From positions 1,068,567 through 1,132,566 of the forward strand of contig NZ_CP036528.1 in NCBI RefSeq assembly GCF_004331915.1: 64,000 bases of DNA, written 5' to 3'. This stretch comes from Ureibacillus thermophilus (GTDB lineage: Bacteria; Bacillota; Bacilli; Bacillales_A; Planococcaceae). Under the pieces are notes generated by a model that searched no databases, was not told the origin of the DNA, and worked only from the letters and a program-made list of their open reading frames with translations. A program made the position numbers and the translations under genes. This document shows, in pieces, positions 44,744 to 54,641 of the stretch; positions within the stretch are counted from its first letter, which is position 1; each line of letters opens with the position of its first letter.

Positions 44744-45400
44744 ATGAGAATTTCACATAATATTTCAGCTTTGAATACATATAATTCACTCTCGAAAAAC
44801 CAGTATTAGAAAAATTATCTTCTGGATACAAAATCAATCGAGCTGGAGATGATGCAGCAGGGATCGCCATATCCGAAAACATACGAGGGCAAATTCGCGG
44901 ACTGAATATGGCAGGCAAAAATATTCAGAACGGCATTTCCCTAATTCAAACAGCTGAGAGAGCATTACAAGAGGTAAACAGCCTATTGCAGCGTCTAATG
45001 GTGCAAGCTGCAAATGATACGAATACAAATGAAGATTGCGAAATGATTCAACAAGAGGTAGAACAAATTTTAGAAGAAATTAATCGCATTTCTGATACTA
45101 CACATTTTAATAATATTGCATTATTAAAAACAGATATTTTAACTGGTTATGGCAAACTAAAAATGGCAATTAATTTATGCAGGTCCTATAAAACAAAAAA
45201 CCACTTGCAAAATCAACTTGAGCCGTTGCAGGTTTCGATTCTAAAGGTAACGCAGCTTCTTCAATACGGCCGACTCCATTGTCAATGCTTTATTGGAGGC
45301 CATTGAAAAGGTAACCTTGGTAAATTTCTCAATTTTAACAGAGGCCGTCATTGATCGGCTGATTCATCATTCTCATTTAATCATCTTCAATGGTGAAAGT
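44744..45400 (+). pseudogene. third flagellin, decayed
   Basis: A GGAGG ribosome site and an ATG at 44744 start [20 protein letters not shown], but a stop follows after 20 or so codons because several codons and the frame are lost near 44800. The flagellin signature continues in another frame: [39 protein letters not shown], then NTNEDCEMIQQEVEQILEEINRISDTTHFNNIALL. Further shifts break the centre (near 45140 and 45260, where TADSIVNALLEAIEKV is again recognisable). The conserved C-terminus is lost. It is a relic of a hag duplicate. Confidence 0.88.
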
Positions 45401-45627
45401 CACCGATACAAAGACTCAATCTCTCAACGTTAACCATGGAATTTGGCAAGTGTATATATGCATTTTTAATTGCCAACTCATACACTTGCCAAAAACAAAT
45501 ATCGGAGTTATTTAAAAAACGTCAAACATTTTTGAAAAAAATAGTAGTTTTTTCTATTGATATTTTCTTTTTGCCAACGATATTTATAATTAAGAAAAGT
45601 TCAAGTAGATTGCTGATTGGGGGAATA

Positions 45628-46029
45628 ATGATGATGAAATATAAACGCAACGATGCGTTTCGATTCGTTTTTAATCAACCATTAGATGCACAATTTTCTG
45701 TGCTTGTAAACGGACGTCGGATTGATAGTGAGATGCATCCATGTAAAATTATTGATATTGGTCCTCAGGGAATGAAAGTGTTTACGGACTTCGACATTTC
45801 CAAAATTTACAAACATCCCCCTGATTTATTGCAGCTCGAAATGCATTTTGTGTTGGATATTATCAAAATCCAGGCAATTGGTTACATTCGTTGGAGCCAA
45901 TCTTATCGAACAGGCGTTTATTATGGGCTTCATTTTAGAAATCAACCGGCTGTCGAGGATTTGATTATCAGCGAAATGAAGCGCCGAAGAAGGAAAGAAG
46001 TAATTGATAAGAAACAAATGGAATTTTAG
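45628..46029 (+). CDS. PilZ-domain protein
   Basis: A 133-residue protein with a PilZ fold, the common receptor of cyclic di-GMP. Visible marks are the N-terminal basic YKRNDAFRF and the central IIDIGPQGMKVFTD, which correspond to the RxxxR and (D/N)xSxxG elements, both in imperfect form; so ligand binding is uncertain. GGGGGA precedes a triple ATG (45628, 45631, 45634). Its place at the end of the flagellar block suggests a motility role. Confidence 0.75.
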   Translation: MMMKYKRNDAFRFVFNQPLDAQFSVLVNGRRIDSEMHPCKIIDIGPQGMKVFTDFDISKIYKHPPDLLQLEMHFVLDIIKIQAIGYIRWSQSYRTGVYYGLHFRNQPAVEDLIISEMKRRRRKEVIDKKQMEF

Positions 46030-46140
46030 GGAATTTCGAAAAATTTGTCGAATTATTTAAATCATTACATAGTTTGTAGAAGGAATTTGCAAACTTATGT
46101 AGAATATAATTTACATAGGGTAAGTAAAGGAGGAGTTTAC

Positions 46141-46695
46141 ATGCTAAACTTTAACATTCGCGGTGAGAACATTGAAGTAACTCCAGCAATTCGAGAGTAT
46201 GTTATCAACAAAGTTCAGAAAATTGAAAAATATTTCAATGAAGGAGTTAACGCTACTGCTAATGTAAACTTGAAAGTGTATAATGACAAAAAGTCAAAAG
46301 TGGAAGTAACGATTCCTTTAAAAAATTTAACGCTCCGTGCTGAAGAACGCCACGATGATATGTATGCAGGCATTGACTTGATTGTGGATAAACTGGAACG
46401 TCAAATCCGTAAACATAAAACAAAAGTCAACCGCAAAATTCGTGATCGTGAAGGTGTGGGTGTTTACTTCGCAAGTAGTTCAACACCAACGAACAATGAA
46501 AACAGCAAAGAAGAAGAGTTCGAAATTGTTCGTACAAAACAATTCGACTTAAAACCAATGGACGAAGATGAAGCCATTCTTCAAATGAACCTGCTCGGCC
46601 ATGACTTCTACATCTATACTGATGCTGAAACAAACAGCACAAATATTGTTTATAGACGCAAAGATGGTAAGTACGGCTTAATTGAAACAAATTAA
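46141..46695 (+). CDS. hpf: long-form ribosome hibernation promoting factor
   Basis: A 184-residue ribosome-dimerising factor (YvyD type): the N-terminal S30AE domain MLNFNIRGENIEVTPAIREYVINKVQKIEKYF..VEVTIPLKNLTLRAEERHDDMYAGIDLIVDKLERQIRKHK, and a C-terminal dimer domain VRTKQFDLKPMDEDEAILQMNLLGHDFYIYTDAETN..YRRKDGKYGLIE. AAAGGAGG precedes the ATG. A TATAAT at 46105-46110 may be its -10 element. Confidence 0.95.
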   Translation: MLNFNIRGENIEVTPAIREYVINKVQKIEKYFNEGVNATANVNLKVYNDKKSKVEVTIPLKNLTLRAEERHDDMYAGIDLIVDKLERQIRKHKTKVNRKIRDREGVGVYFASSSTPTNNENSKEEEFEIVRTKQFDLKPMDEDEAILQMNLLGHDFYIYTDAETNSTNIVYRRKDGKYGLIETN

Positions 46696-46704
46696 TAACA
46701 TCTC

Positions 46705-46738
46705 AAGCTCTCTGCAAGCGCATGCAGGGAGCTTTTTT
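46705..46738 (+). terminator. intrinsic terminator after hpf
   Basis: AAGCTCTCTGCA / TGCAGGGAGCTT stem followed by T residues. Confidence 0.85.
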
Positions 46739-46774
46739 AATTTTCGTGGAAGGCGAGAAAATGTAAAGAAGTTT

Positions 46775-47665
46775 CTAATTATCGGCTACTCGCTTTTCTT
46801 TGCTGTTCACTAAGTAAATGCTTGCACCCACCAAAAGCATGCCAAACAGCAAATTTTTCGTAATGGCTTCATCTAAAAAAATCGCACTGACGACCACTGA
46901 GATAATCGGCACTAAAAACGTATAGGAACCGACTTTGCTTGCTTCCCCTTCGTTCATCAATTTAAAATAAATCACTTGCCCCGCGGCCATCCCTGCTGTT
47001 CCGCCCCAAAGAATAGTGCTGATTAAGTCTACGTTCCATATAATCGAATGAACATCCTCCAAAAAGTACCCGGAAACAAGGAGCGTTCCCCCGCCGAGAA
47101 TGAGCTGCATTACCACCATCCAATAAAAATCGATGCGGGCTTTGAGTTTTTTGACGAAAACGACTCCACTGGCCCAAGCAAGTGCTGTTGCAAGGGCAAG
47201 TATGATTCCAATGGCTGAAAGATGAATCATCAGCCCGTCAATGCTCACTAGTACAATCCCTGTAAATCCGAGTAGGAGGCCGAATATTTTGGCGATGGTC
47301 AAGTTTTCATTGAGCAGCCACCAGGATAAGATGCCAAGAATGACTGGCTGGATGTAAACAAGGACTGAAAATAATCCTCCTGGCAAGTACACCATGCCAA
47401 CTGTTTGCAAGCCGAGGTAGAGAATGTTATTTAAAATCGCTGAGATAACGTAAAACTTCCAATGCTCTTTGAATCGGATGGCGTGGCGCAATTTCCATGC
47501 AAAAAGGAATAATAAGCTGCCTGCGATAAAGGAACGAATCCCTGAAAAGAGAAGTGGCGGCATAAATTGCACTCCATGTTTGTAGATAGGCCAGCTGACT
47601 CCCCAAATAATGATCAGCAATGCAAGAAGGATATAGGAAACGAGTTGTTTTTTGTTTTCCGTCAA
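46775..47665 (-). CDS. EamA/DMT-family transporter
   Basis: A membrane transporter of the drug/metabolite superfamily with ten hydrophobic segments in two EamA halves (IIWGVSWPIYKHG..FSGIRSFIAGSLLF and ILALATALAWASGVVFVKKL..YFKLMNEGEASKVGSYTFLVPIISVVVSAIFLDE). The TTG at 47663-47665 is the better start because AGAAGG lies seven bases upstream; the GTG at 47683 has no site. The substrate cannot be told from the sequence. It is oriented against its flagellar and sec neighbours. Confidence 0.85.
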   Translation of the reverse strand: MTENKKQLVSYILLALLIIIWGVSWPIYKHGVQFMPPLLFSGIRSFIAGSLLFLFAWKLRHAIRFKEHWKFYVISAILNNILYLGLQTVGMVYLPGGLFSVLVYIQPVILGILSWWLLNENLTIAKIFGLLLGFTGIVLVSIDGLMIHLSAIGIILALATALAWASGVVFVKKLKARIDFYWMVVMQLILGGGTLLVSGYFLEDVHSIIWNVDLISTILWGGTAGMAAGQVIYFKLMNEGEASKVGSYTFLVPIISVVVSAIFLDEAITKNLLFGMLLVGASIYLVNSKEKRVADN

Positions 47666-47967
47666 TGGGCAACCTTCTTCCACGGTAGACTAAAGTGTGC
47701 CCAATAGTATATGTGAGGATTGAGCAGGAGGTTCTTAAGCAATTGGAAGTTTGGCGCCCCCTTTTTTGGCTAGTCACTTCTTGAAAGCGGCTATGTCAAC
47801 TTGGCAACCCCCTTTGCCCGCTTGTATGGCGTAACACTTCAGTGGATTGACTAATATCCTTAATCTGACCTTAAACAAATTATCTATTTTGAATATTTTC
47901 TTCCATGCCATCAACGATTTAAAATAAATTTATCATTCTACTTGGTATTCACAAAGGAGCAAGAATC

Positions 47968-48792
47968 ATGACATTACGGAAAGCATGTACAGTAGCAGGT
48001 GCTGCTGCCCGCAGTGGTGCTGGCATTCAAGCGGATTTAAAAACCTTCCAAGAGCTTGGGGTGTACGGATTTACCGCCATCACGGCCATTAACGCAAAAC
48101 ATCCCAGCAAAGAACAAGGCCTCTTCATTCAACCTTTAGATGCCATTGAAGCGCAACTTCTCATCATGAACGAACAAAATGATATTGATGCGTTAAAAAC
48201 AGGGATGCTTTTTTCAAAAGAAATCATTGAACTGGTGGCCAATTGGCTTGCATCCACTTCCATCCAAAACATCGTTGTCGATCCGGTGATGTTTGGAAAA
48301 TTTGGCTCGCCGCTGCTTGATTTTGATGCGATGGAAACGCTCAAAACCAAACTGATTCCACAAGCAACCATTATTACACCTAACATGCCGGAAGCGACTT
48401 ACTTGCTTGGAGGGCAGAAAATCAACTCCATTGAAGATTTGCAAGATGCAGCCAGAGACCTGATGCAGCTTGGTTCGAAATATGTACTTGTAAAAGGTGG
48501 ACGGCTTCAAGGGCCAGCTGTTGACATATTATATGATGGAAATAAAATGTATAAATTAGAAGCCCCTCGAATTGATACTATTCACACAAATGGCGCAGGC
48601 TGCTCCTATTCAGCAGCCATCACAGCGGAATTGGCAAAAGGAAAGCCAATGGAAGAAGCGGTATTGAACGCTAAAAAATTTGTTACAGCAGGCATTAAAC
48701 GCTTCATTCCATTCGAATATGCCCCTGGAATGATTGATCATCGCGCTTATAAGGTGTATGGAGAAGATGAAGTGCAATTTAACGAAATATAA
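47968..48792 (+). CDS. pdxK: pyridoxine/pyridoxal (or HMP) kinase
   Basis: A ribokinase-family kinase, 274 residues. GAAARSGAGIQADLKTFQELGVYG, the VVDPVMFGKFGSPLL substrate loop, ITPNMPEATYLLG, VLVKGG, and the anion-hole motif THTNGAGCSYSAAITA-type (TNGAGC) are visible. The GAGC motif with its Cys is that of the Gram-positive PdxK/ThiD-like kinases, which act on pyridoxine and pyridoxal; hydroxymethylpyrimidine kinase activity is an alternative. AAAGGAGC precedes ATG. It is a single gene. Confidence 0.85.
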   Translation: MTLRKACTVAGAAARSGAGIQADLKTFQELGVYGFTAITAINAKHPSKEQGLFIQPLDAIEAQLLIMNEQNDIDALKTGMLFSKEIIELVANWLASTSIQNIVVDPVMFGKFGSPLLDFDAMETLKTKLIPQATIITPNMPEATYLLGGQKINSIEDLQDAARDLMQLGSKYVLVKGGRLQGPAVDILYDGNKMYKLEAPRIDTIHTNGAGCSYSAAITAELAKGKPMEEAVLNAKKFVTAGIKRFIPFEYAPGMIDHRAYKVYGEDEVQFNEI

Positions 48793-49004
48793 ATTTTAAA
48801 GGCAGTGTGTGTTGGGTTTGCCAGCATTCAACTGCTTTTCTTTTTTTAAAACCTCTCATTTTCGCCCTTCCAATTTATTGGCTTTTGCGCAATAATTAAT
48901 AATGGATAATTTTGCAAATCTCCATACTCAAGGCGCTTATTTGCACCAATATTCCGCCAATGATAAAATGAAAGTTAAGACTGAATGGGAAGTGAAGATT
49001 TTCG

Positions 49005-51512
49005 ATGGCAAATATTTTAAATAAATTTTTTGATATGAATAAAAAAGAATTGAAACGTCTAAATAAAATCGCTGATGAAGTGGATGCATTGGCTCCGCAA
49101 ATGGAAAAACTTTCTGATGAAGAATTAAGAAATAAAACCGACGAATTTAGAGCCCGTTACCAAAACGGTGAAAGTTTAGATGACCTATTGCCGGAAGCGT
49201 TCGCCGTTTGTCGCGAAGCTTCACGAAGAGTGCTTGGCATGTACCCTTACCGCGTTCAAGTAATGGGGGCTGCGGTATTGCATGATGGGAACATTGCGGA
49301 AATGAAAACCGGGGAAGGGAAAACGTTGACTTCCACTATGGCTGTCTATTTGAATGCTCTTCCTGGTGAAGGGGTTCATGTAGTGACGGTCAATGAATAT
49401 TTGGCGAAACGCGACGCCACTGAAATGGGCAAACTGTATGAATTTTTAGGTTTAACAGTTGGGTTGAATTTAAATAGTTTATCGAAAGAAGAAAAACGCG
49501 AAGCTTATTTAGCAGACATCACGTACAGCACGAATAATGAGCTGGGCTTTGATTATTTGCGTGACAACATGGTGCTTTATAAAGAAGATAAAGTGCAGCG
49601 TTCGCTTAACTTTGCCATTATCGACGAGGTGGACTCCATCTTAATCGATGAAGCGCGAACACCATTAATTATTTCAGGACATGCAGGGCGTTCAGCGCAA
49701 CTTTATGTCCAAGCCAATGCTTTTGTCCGAACGCTTAAAAAAGATGAAGATTATACTTATGATGAAACGACAAAAACGGTTATGCTGACGGAAACCGGTA
49801 TGACGAAAGCGGAAAAAGCGTTTGGCATTGACAACTTGTATGACTTGTCCCACGTGCGCCTGCTTCATGCTATCAACCAATCATTAAAAGCGCATGTTGC
49901 AATGCACCGGGATGTAGATTATGTTGTGCAAGATGGAGAAGTGATCATCGTTGACAGCTTCACAGGCCGTTTGATGAAAGGGCGGCGCTATTCCGATGGC
50001 CTCCATCAAGCAATTGAAGCAAAAGAAGGCGTGGAAATCCAAAATGAATCCATGACGCTTGCAACAATCACTTTCCAAAACTACTTCCGGATGTACAAAA
50101 AATTAGCTGGTATGACCGGTACAGCCAAAACGGAAGAAGAGGAATTCCGAAATATTTATAATATGAATGTTGTGGTCATTCCTACAAACAAACCGGTTGC
50201 CCGCATTGACAAACCGGATATCATCTATGCCACAATGAAAGGGAAATTTGAAGCGGTTGTGAAAGACATTGCGGAACGCCATGCGAAAGGACAGCCGGTG
50301 CTTGTTGGAACGGTGGCCATTGAAACGTCTGAAATCATTTCAGAGATGTTGAAGAAACATAAAATTCCGCATAATGTGTTAAATGCGAAAAACCACGAGC
50401 GTGAAGCGGAAATTATCGCCCAAGCCGGCCAAAAAGGTGCCGTAACTATTGCGACAAACATGGCTGGTCGTGGTACGGACATCAAGCTTGGCGAAGGAGT
50501 TAAAGAACTTGGGGGACTAGCGGTTATCGGTACAGAACGCCATGAATCCCGACGTATTGACAATCAGCTCCGCGGTCGTTCAGGACGCCAAGGAGACCCT
50601 GGGATTTCCCAATTCTATTTATCTCTTGAAGATGAGTTAATGCGCCGTTTCGGTTCCGACAGCATGAAAAACATGATGACTAAACTCGGCATGGACGATT
50701 CCCAGCCAATCCAGTCCCGTATGGTATCTAAAGCGGTGGAATCTGCCCAAAAACGAGTTGAAGGGAACAACTATGACGCCCGTAAACGTTTGTTGCAATA
50801 TGATGAAGTATTGCGCCAACAACGGGAAGTCATTTATAAAGAACGGAATGCGGTTCTGGAATCTGAAAATATGCGCGAACTTGTGGAAACTATGATTCGC
50901 GAATCCATTGAGAATATGGTATATACCCATACTTCAGGAAATAAAGAAAATTGGAACTTCAAGGCGATGGAAGATTATATTAAAGCCAATCTCCTAGATG
51001 AAGGTGAGATTACAGCAAATGATTTACAAGGAAAATCGCCTGAAGAAATGATTGAGTTTATCTATAATAAAGTAATCGAACGCTACAACGAAAAAGAACA
51101 AGAATTGACGCCTGAACGTATGCGCGAGTTCGAAAAAGTCATCTTGCTTCGCTCCATCGATACGAAATGGATGGACCATATCGATGCGATGGATCAATTG
51201 CGCCAAGGAATTCACCTTCGCGCTTATGGCCAAACAGATCCATTGCGTGAATATGAGCAAGAAGGATTTGCCATGTTTGAAGAAATGGTTGCTGCTATCC
51301 GCGAAGATGTGACAAGATATGCAATGAAAGCCCAAATTCGTTACAATCTAGAGCGGGAAGAAGTGGCGAAAGGACAGGCAGTGAATCCGAAAGAAGACGG
51401 CGAAAAGCCAAAACGCCAGCCAATCCGCAAAAAACAAAACATTGGAAGAAATGACCCATGTCCATGCGGCAGCGGCAAGAAATATAAAAACTGCCACGGT
51501 GCAGTATCTTAA
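49005..51512 (+). CDS. secA: preprotein translocase ATPase SecA (SecA1)
   Basis: The housekeeping motor of the Sec pathway, 835 residues. Walker A is [12 protein letters not shown], Walker [13 protein letters not shown], followed by [23 protein letters not shown], and [13 protein letters not shown]. The basic linker and zinc-binding tail [18 protein letters not shown] at the C-terminus distinguish it from the SecA2 at 2953. It precedes prfB as in B. subtilis. Confidence 0.97.
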   Translation: MANILNKFFDMNKKELKRLNKIADEVDALAPQMEKLSDEELRNKTDEFRARYQNGESLDDLLPEAFAVCREASRRVLGMYPYRVQVMGAAVLHDGNIAEMKTGEGKTLTSTMAVYLNALPGEGVHVVTVNEYLAKRDATEMGKLYEFLGLTVGLNLNSLSKEEKREAYLADITYSTNNELGFDYLRDNMVLYKEDKVQRSLNFAIIDEVDSILIDEARTPLIISGHAGRSAQLYVQANAFVRTLKKDEDYTYDETTKTVMLTETGMTKAEKAFGIDNLYDLSHVRLLHAINQSLKAHVAMHRDVDYVVQDGEVIIVDSFTGRLMKGRRYSDGLHQAIEAKEGVEIQNESMTLATITFQNYFRMYKKLAGMTGTAKTEEEEFRNIYNMNVVVIPTNKPVARIDKPDIIYATMKGKFEAVVKDIAERHAKGQPVLVGTVAIETSEIISEMLKKHKIPHNVLNAKNHEREAEIIAQAGQKGAVTIATNMAGRGTDIKLGEGVKELGGLAVIGTERHESRRIDNQLRGRSGRQGDPGISQFYLSLEDELMRRFGSDSMKNMMTKLGMDDSQPIQSRMVSKAVESAQKRVEGNNYDARKRLLQYDEVLRQQREVIYKERNAVLESENMRELVETMIRESIENMVYTHTSGNKENWNFKAMEDYIKANLLDEGEITANDLQGKSPEEMIEFIYNKVIERYNEKEQELTPERMREFEKVILLRSIDTKWMDHIDAMDQLRQGIHLRAYGQTDPLREYEQEGFAMFEEMVAAIREDVTRYAMKAQIRYNLEREEVAKGQAVNPKEDGEKPKRQPIRKKQNIGRNDPCPCGSGKKYKNCHGAVS

Positions 51513-51603
51513 GATGTCTTGTGTTTGCATATCTTCTAGTGGGGAAGTTGTTTGCTGCGGCGGATTTCTTTCTCCCACAAGTGCTGTGCAAGATATTGTT
51601 TCC

Positions 51604-51643
51604 CAAAACCGTTGTCATCTCTATCGATGGCACGGTTTTGTTT
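51604..51643 (+). terminator. terminator-like hairpin between secA and prfB
   Basis: AAAACCGT..ACGGTTTT with an inner CATC/GATG pair and a short T-rich tail. It may limit read-through from secA into prfB. Confidence 0.6.
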
Positions 51644-51714
51644 CGTGATTTCTGAATGGTTGGTGAAGAATAGGGACCATTCATTCAAATCTAATGTAAA
51701 TTGGAGGAGCTTTT

Positions 51715-52825
51715 ATGGAATTATCAGATGTGAGAAATAAGTTGGAAACTACAGCCAAAAAATTGGCGGATTTTAGGGGGTCTCTTTGACTTAGAAAATA
51801 AAGAGGCTCGCATTCAAGAGTTGGAAGAAATTATGATGATGCCGGATTTCTGGGATGACCAAAATAAAGCCCAAAGCATCATTAATGAGGTCAATAGTAT
51901 AAAATCTATTGTGAATGAATTAAAGGATTTAGCGGCTACCCAGGAAAACTTGGAAATGACGCTTGAGTTGCTGAAGGAAGAGCCGGATGAAGATTTGCAG
52001 GCAGAGCTAGTTCAGGAGTTAAAAGAGTTTGAAGAAAGACTTGAAAACTTTGAACTGCAGCTTTTATTAAGCGAGCCTTATGATAAAAACAACGCCATTT
52101 TAGAGCTTCACCCTGGAGCAGGCGGTACGGAATCTCAAGACTGGGCTTCCATGCTTCTTCGCATGTATACTCGTTGGGCAGATAAACACGGTTTCAAAGT
52201 GGAAACCCTTGATTATCTTCCTGGGGATGAAGCAGGGATTAAATCGGTAACATTGTTGATTAAAGGGCATAATGCATATGGCTACTTAAAGGCGGAAAAA
52301 GGGGTGCATCGTTTAGTGCGCATTTCGCCTTTTGATGCAAACGGCCGCCGCCATACTTCTTTCGTTTCTTGCGAGGTTATGCCTGAGTTTAATAATGAAA
52401 TTGAAATCGAAATTCGCCAGGAAGATTTGAAAATTGATACGTACCGTTCGACAGGTGCAGGCGGCCAGCACGTAAACACAACTGATTCCGCTGTCCGCAT
52501 TACGCACATTCCAACAGGCATTGTTGTTTCTTGCCAAGCGGAACGTTCGCAAATCAAAAACCGCGAAAAAGCAATGAATATGTTGAAAGCCAAATTGTAT
52601 CAATTGGAAATTGAAAAGCAAGAGCAAGAACTTGCGGCTCTTCGCGGGGAGCAAAAGGAAATTGGTTGGGGCTCCCAAATCCGCTCCTATGTGTTCCATC
52701 CATATTCCATGGTAAAAGATCACCGCACCAACGTGGAAACTGGAAATGTGCAAGCGGTGATGGATGGCGAGATTGATATGTTTATTAATGCATATTTGCG
52801 TTCCCAAATTGCATCGAAAAAATAA
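51715..52825 (+). CDS. prfB: peptide chain release factor 2, with programmed +1 frameshift
   Basis: RF2 reads UGA and UAA stops. Translation starts at ATG 51715 (TTGGAGGAG upstream), runs 24 codons to an in-frame TGA at 51787-51789, and must shift +1 at CTT-TGA-C to continue from 51788; the full product is about 369 residues. The shift site has the expected internal Shine-Dalgarno AGGGGG (51775-51780) three bases before CTT TGA. This is the known autoregulation of RF2: low RF2 favours the shift. The GGQ catalytic motif (TGAGGQHVN) and the stop-recognition SPF tripeptide (RISPFDANG) are present. Confidence 0.96.
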
Positions 52826-52835
52826 CGGATTATTG

Positions 52836-52872
52836 CGTGCAAAATCATGGTTGGTTTTGCACGTTTTTTTGT
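52836..52872 (+). terminator. intrinsic terminator of prfB
   Basis: CGTGCAAAA / TTTTGCACG hairpin followed by seven T residues. Confidence 0.88.
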
Positions 52873-53022
52873 TTTAGGATGGGGGAGTTGGAGGTGGATG
52901 CGTAAAGGGGAAGTATCTTCGTAAGCCCGAAATATGTGAGATAAATAAAAAAATGCGCACCCTCTGGTACGCACGATGAATAGCCCTTCAATCCCAAGTT
53001 TTTTCGGATTGAGGGCTATTGT

Positions 53023-53357
53023 TGGAAAGAGCTTTACAACGAGAGGACAAGTGTAGAACGCTGTAATTCAAGAATGAAAAGCTACCTTACGGCGAACTCC
53101 CTACATGTATGGGGAATTGAAAAAGTAAAGACCCATATTTACCTGAACGCTATTGTATTACTTGTTTCAGCGCTAGCGATGGCAAAGGAAAATAAAGGGA
53201 AGAAAGCCGCTTAAAAAAATTCAATGTGAAAAATTCTGTAGGTATGCCCAAAAACAGGATTATTGTAATATTTTGTAAAATAACATGCTGGTAGCTATTT
53301 GTCGAGTGCTTTATTTTTTATACTTTTATCCAAAAAATCTAATTTTGCAAAATGCTC
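53023..53357 (+). pseudogene. transposase C-terminal fragment (same IS type as at the left edge)
   Basis: The fragment encodes WKELYNERTSVERCNSRMK..ALAMAKENKG and stops at 53214. It matches the last 60 or so codons of the transposase at 3-1085 with many silent differences, then the IS end AATTTTGCAAAATGCTC. It joins abruptly to the hairpin on its left, so the 5' part has been deleted. It is older than the copy at 58647, which is almost identical to the left-edge copy. Confidence 0.88.
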
Positions 53358-53505
53358 TATTGAAAAAATGAAAAACAGCCCATGAAATTTCATTCCAAAA
53401 TTTCATGGGCTGTTTCCATTTTAGAGGGGGTTTTGTCCCAGCCTCACTATGACTATGGGTTCACAATCATAATATATATTTGAAATTATGTTTGGTACAG
53501 ATTTA

Positions 53506-53549
53506 AAAAAAGAAAAGCCCTGTAGAGATTTTTCTCCACAGAGCCTTTC
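53506..53549 (-). terminator. intrinsic terminator of the gene at 53595
   Basis: On the minus strand AAGGCTCTGTGGAGA / TCTCTACAGGGCTTTT (small mismatch) with loop AAAA and a T-rich tail. Confidence 0.75.
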
Positions 53550-53594
53550 GAGATATTTTGATAAACTTTGGACGGTGACAGGCACCGATCCCAT

Positions 53595-53975
53595 TTATTT
53601 TCTATTAAACTGCAATTCAATGGTTCCATCTAGTCTTCTTATGACCGTTACATTATATTCCTTGTAAAGAGCATAAACTAACAGCACTCCACCTACAGCA
53701 ATCGCAGCATAAATAACACCAGTTGAAACACCAGCAGTTGCTGCGACTCCTGTTCCAGTCAAAGCAGAAACTACTAATGATCCACCGCCAGTAACTGGTG
53801 TAGTTGCTACACCAACTCCAACTGCCCCTGCTAGTGCAACTGCTGCTGTTTTACTTAACTTACTGATTTTTTCGGCTTTGTGCAACTTTTGAGCGAGTTC
53901 TCCAACAACAATAAATTCTTTAACCTTATTTTCTTTAGCTCTTTTTAATTCTTCTTTGGTTCTAACGATTAACAT
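53595..53975 (-). CDS. small glycine/alanine-rich membrane protein of unknown function
   Basis: Not recognised. The ATG at 53973-53975 has AGGTG six to seven bases upstream; a GTG at 53984 is an alternative. The 126-residue product has a charged N-terminal part (LIVRTKEELKRAKENKVKEFIVVGELAQKLHKAEKI) and a long Gly/Ala/Val-rich hydrophobic stretch (about 45-105), likely one or two membrane helices with glycine-zipper spacing. A short C-terminal tail has the beta-like VTVIRRLDGTIELQF. It has its own terminator. The N-terminal part resembles proteins annotated only as hypothetical in Bacillales. Its location in the defence island is suggestive, but no function is claimed. Confidence 0.7.
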   Translation of the reverse strand: MLIVRTKEELKRAKENKVKEFIVVGELAQKLHKAEKISKLSKTAAVALAGAVGVGVATTPVTGGGSLVVSALTGTGVAATAGVSTGVIYAAIAVGGVLLVYALYKEYNVTVIRRLDGTIELQFNRK

Positions 53976-54641
53976 TCCTATCACCTATGTCCCATTAATA
54001 TTACTATATAGAATAATTATACCATTTATTACATTATTTTATACTATTTAAATTATAAGGCTCTTCACCACAAAATGTACTTGACAATCAGGTTGTTTTC
54101 TGATCAAGGGTACAAAAAATGCGAAATTTCCTGTATGGTAAAGGTGACCAAACCATCAACCATGGAGGAAATTTCGCATGCAATCTCAGTTTATCAAAGA
54201 TTTGATCACTTTACAAGGCTTTCTTATTCCCTCTGCTTAATTAAAAGCAAGAGGTAATTCTTTGATGCGAAGATAATTCACAAAAAACAATGGATATGAA
54301 TTTCCTACTAACTTACGGATTATGAGGCGATATGGATGATCTTAGGCTAATGATGTTTTTATTTGGATAAATTTTTTTCTATACTAATCATGTCATTTTT
54401 TAGATTTTAGATTAGTAGTATCAGTATGTCTAAGTTTGATAGATCACTTACAATCAGCGTAAGGTTATTTGCCCCGGAACCTTCTCGCATGTCGTGTCCA
54501 CTCATACGTACGCAAGACAGCGGCGACAGATGACGACAATCCTTAGTTAATGTTTTGCATATATGTAGGGAGAAGCCTAATTAATATGGTTATAAACTAA
54601 AAACGTCCAACAAATAACATTAACTAAAGGAGTTGAGATAC
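53976..54641. other. intergenic stretch with a possible ISL3-type relic
   Basis: At 54059 a GGCTCTTCACCACA sequence resembles the ends of ISL3-type elements. It is followed at 54119-54179 by an inverted pair ATGCGAAATTTCC / GGAAATTTCGCAT, after which an ATG (54178) opens a frame of 20 codons (MQSQFIKDLITLQGFLIPSA) that looks like the start of a transposase. The rest (54250-54620) holds nothing that I can interpret. Confidence 0.35.

Larger units (their letters stand above)
52873..53594. other. left edge of the accessory island: hairpins and IS debris
   Basis: No intact gene is present. In order: a 14-bp hairpin TAGCCCTTCAATCC / GGATTGAGGGCTA (52981-53018), the IS fragment described separately (53023-53357), a perfect long hairpin AAACAGCCCATGAAATTT and complement (53373-53415), a terminator (53506-53549), and one GGTGACAGGCACC motif (53574-53586). 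Confidence 0.6.

Noticed and set aside
45436-45627. N-terminal extension of the PilZ protein
   Set aside because: The ribosome site GGGGGA lies just before ATG 45628, and the upstream part overlaps the decayed flagellin 3' region.
49005-51512. The second secA as a duplicate of secA2
   Set aside because: It carries the C-terminal zinc-binding tail and lies before prfB, so it is the housekeeping secA.
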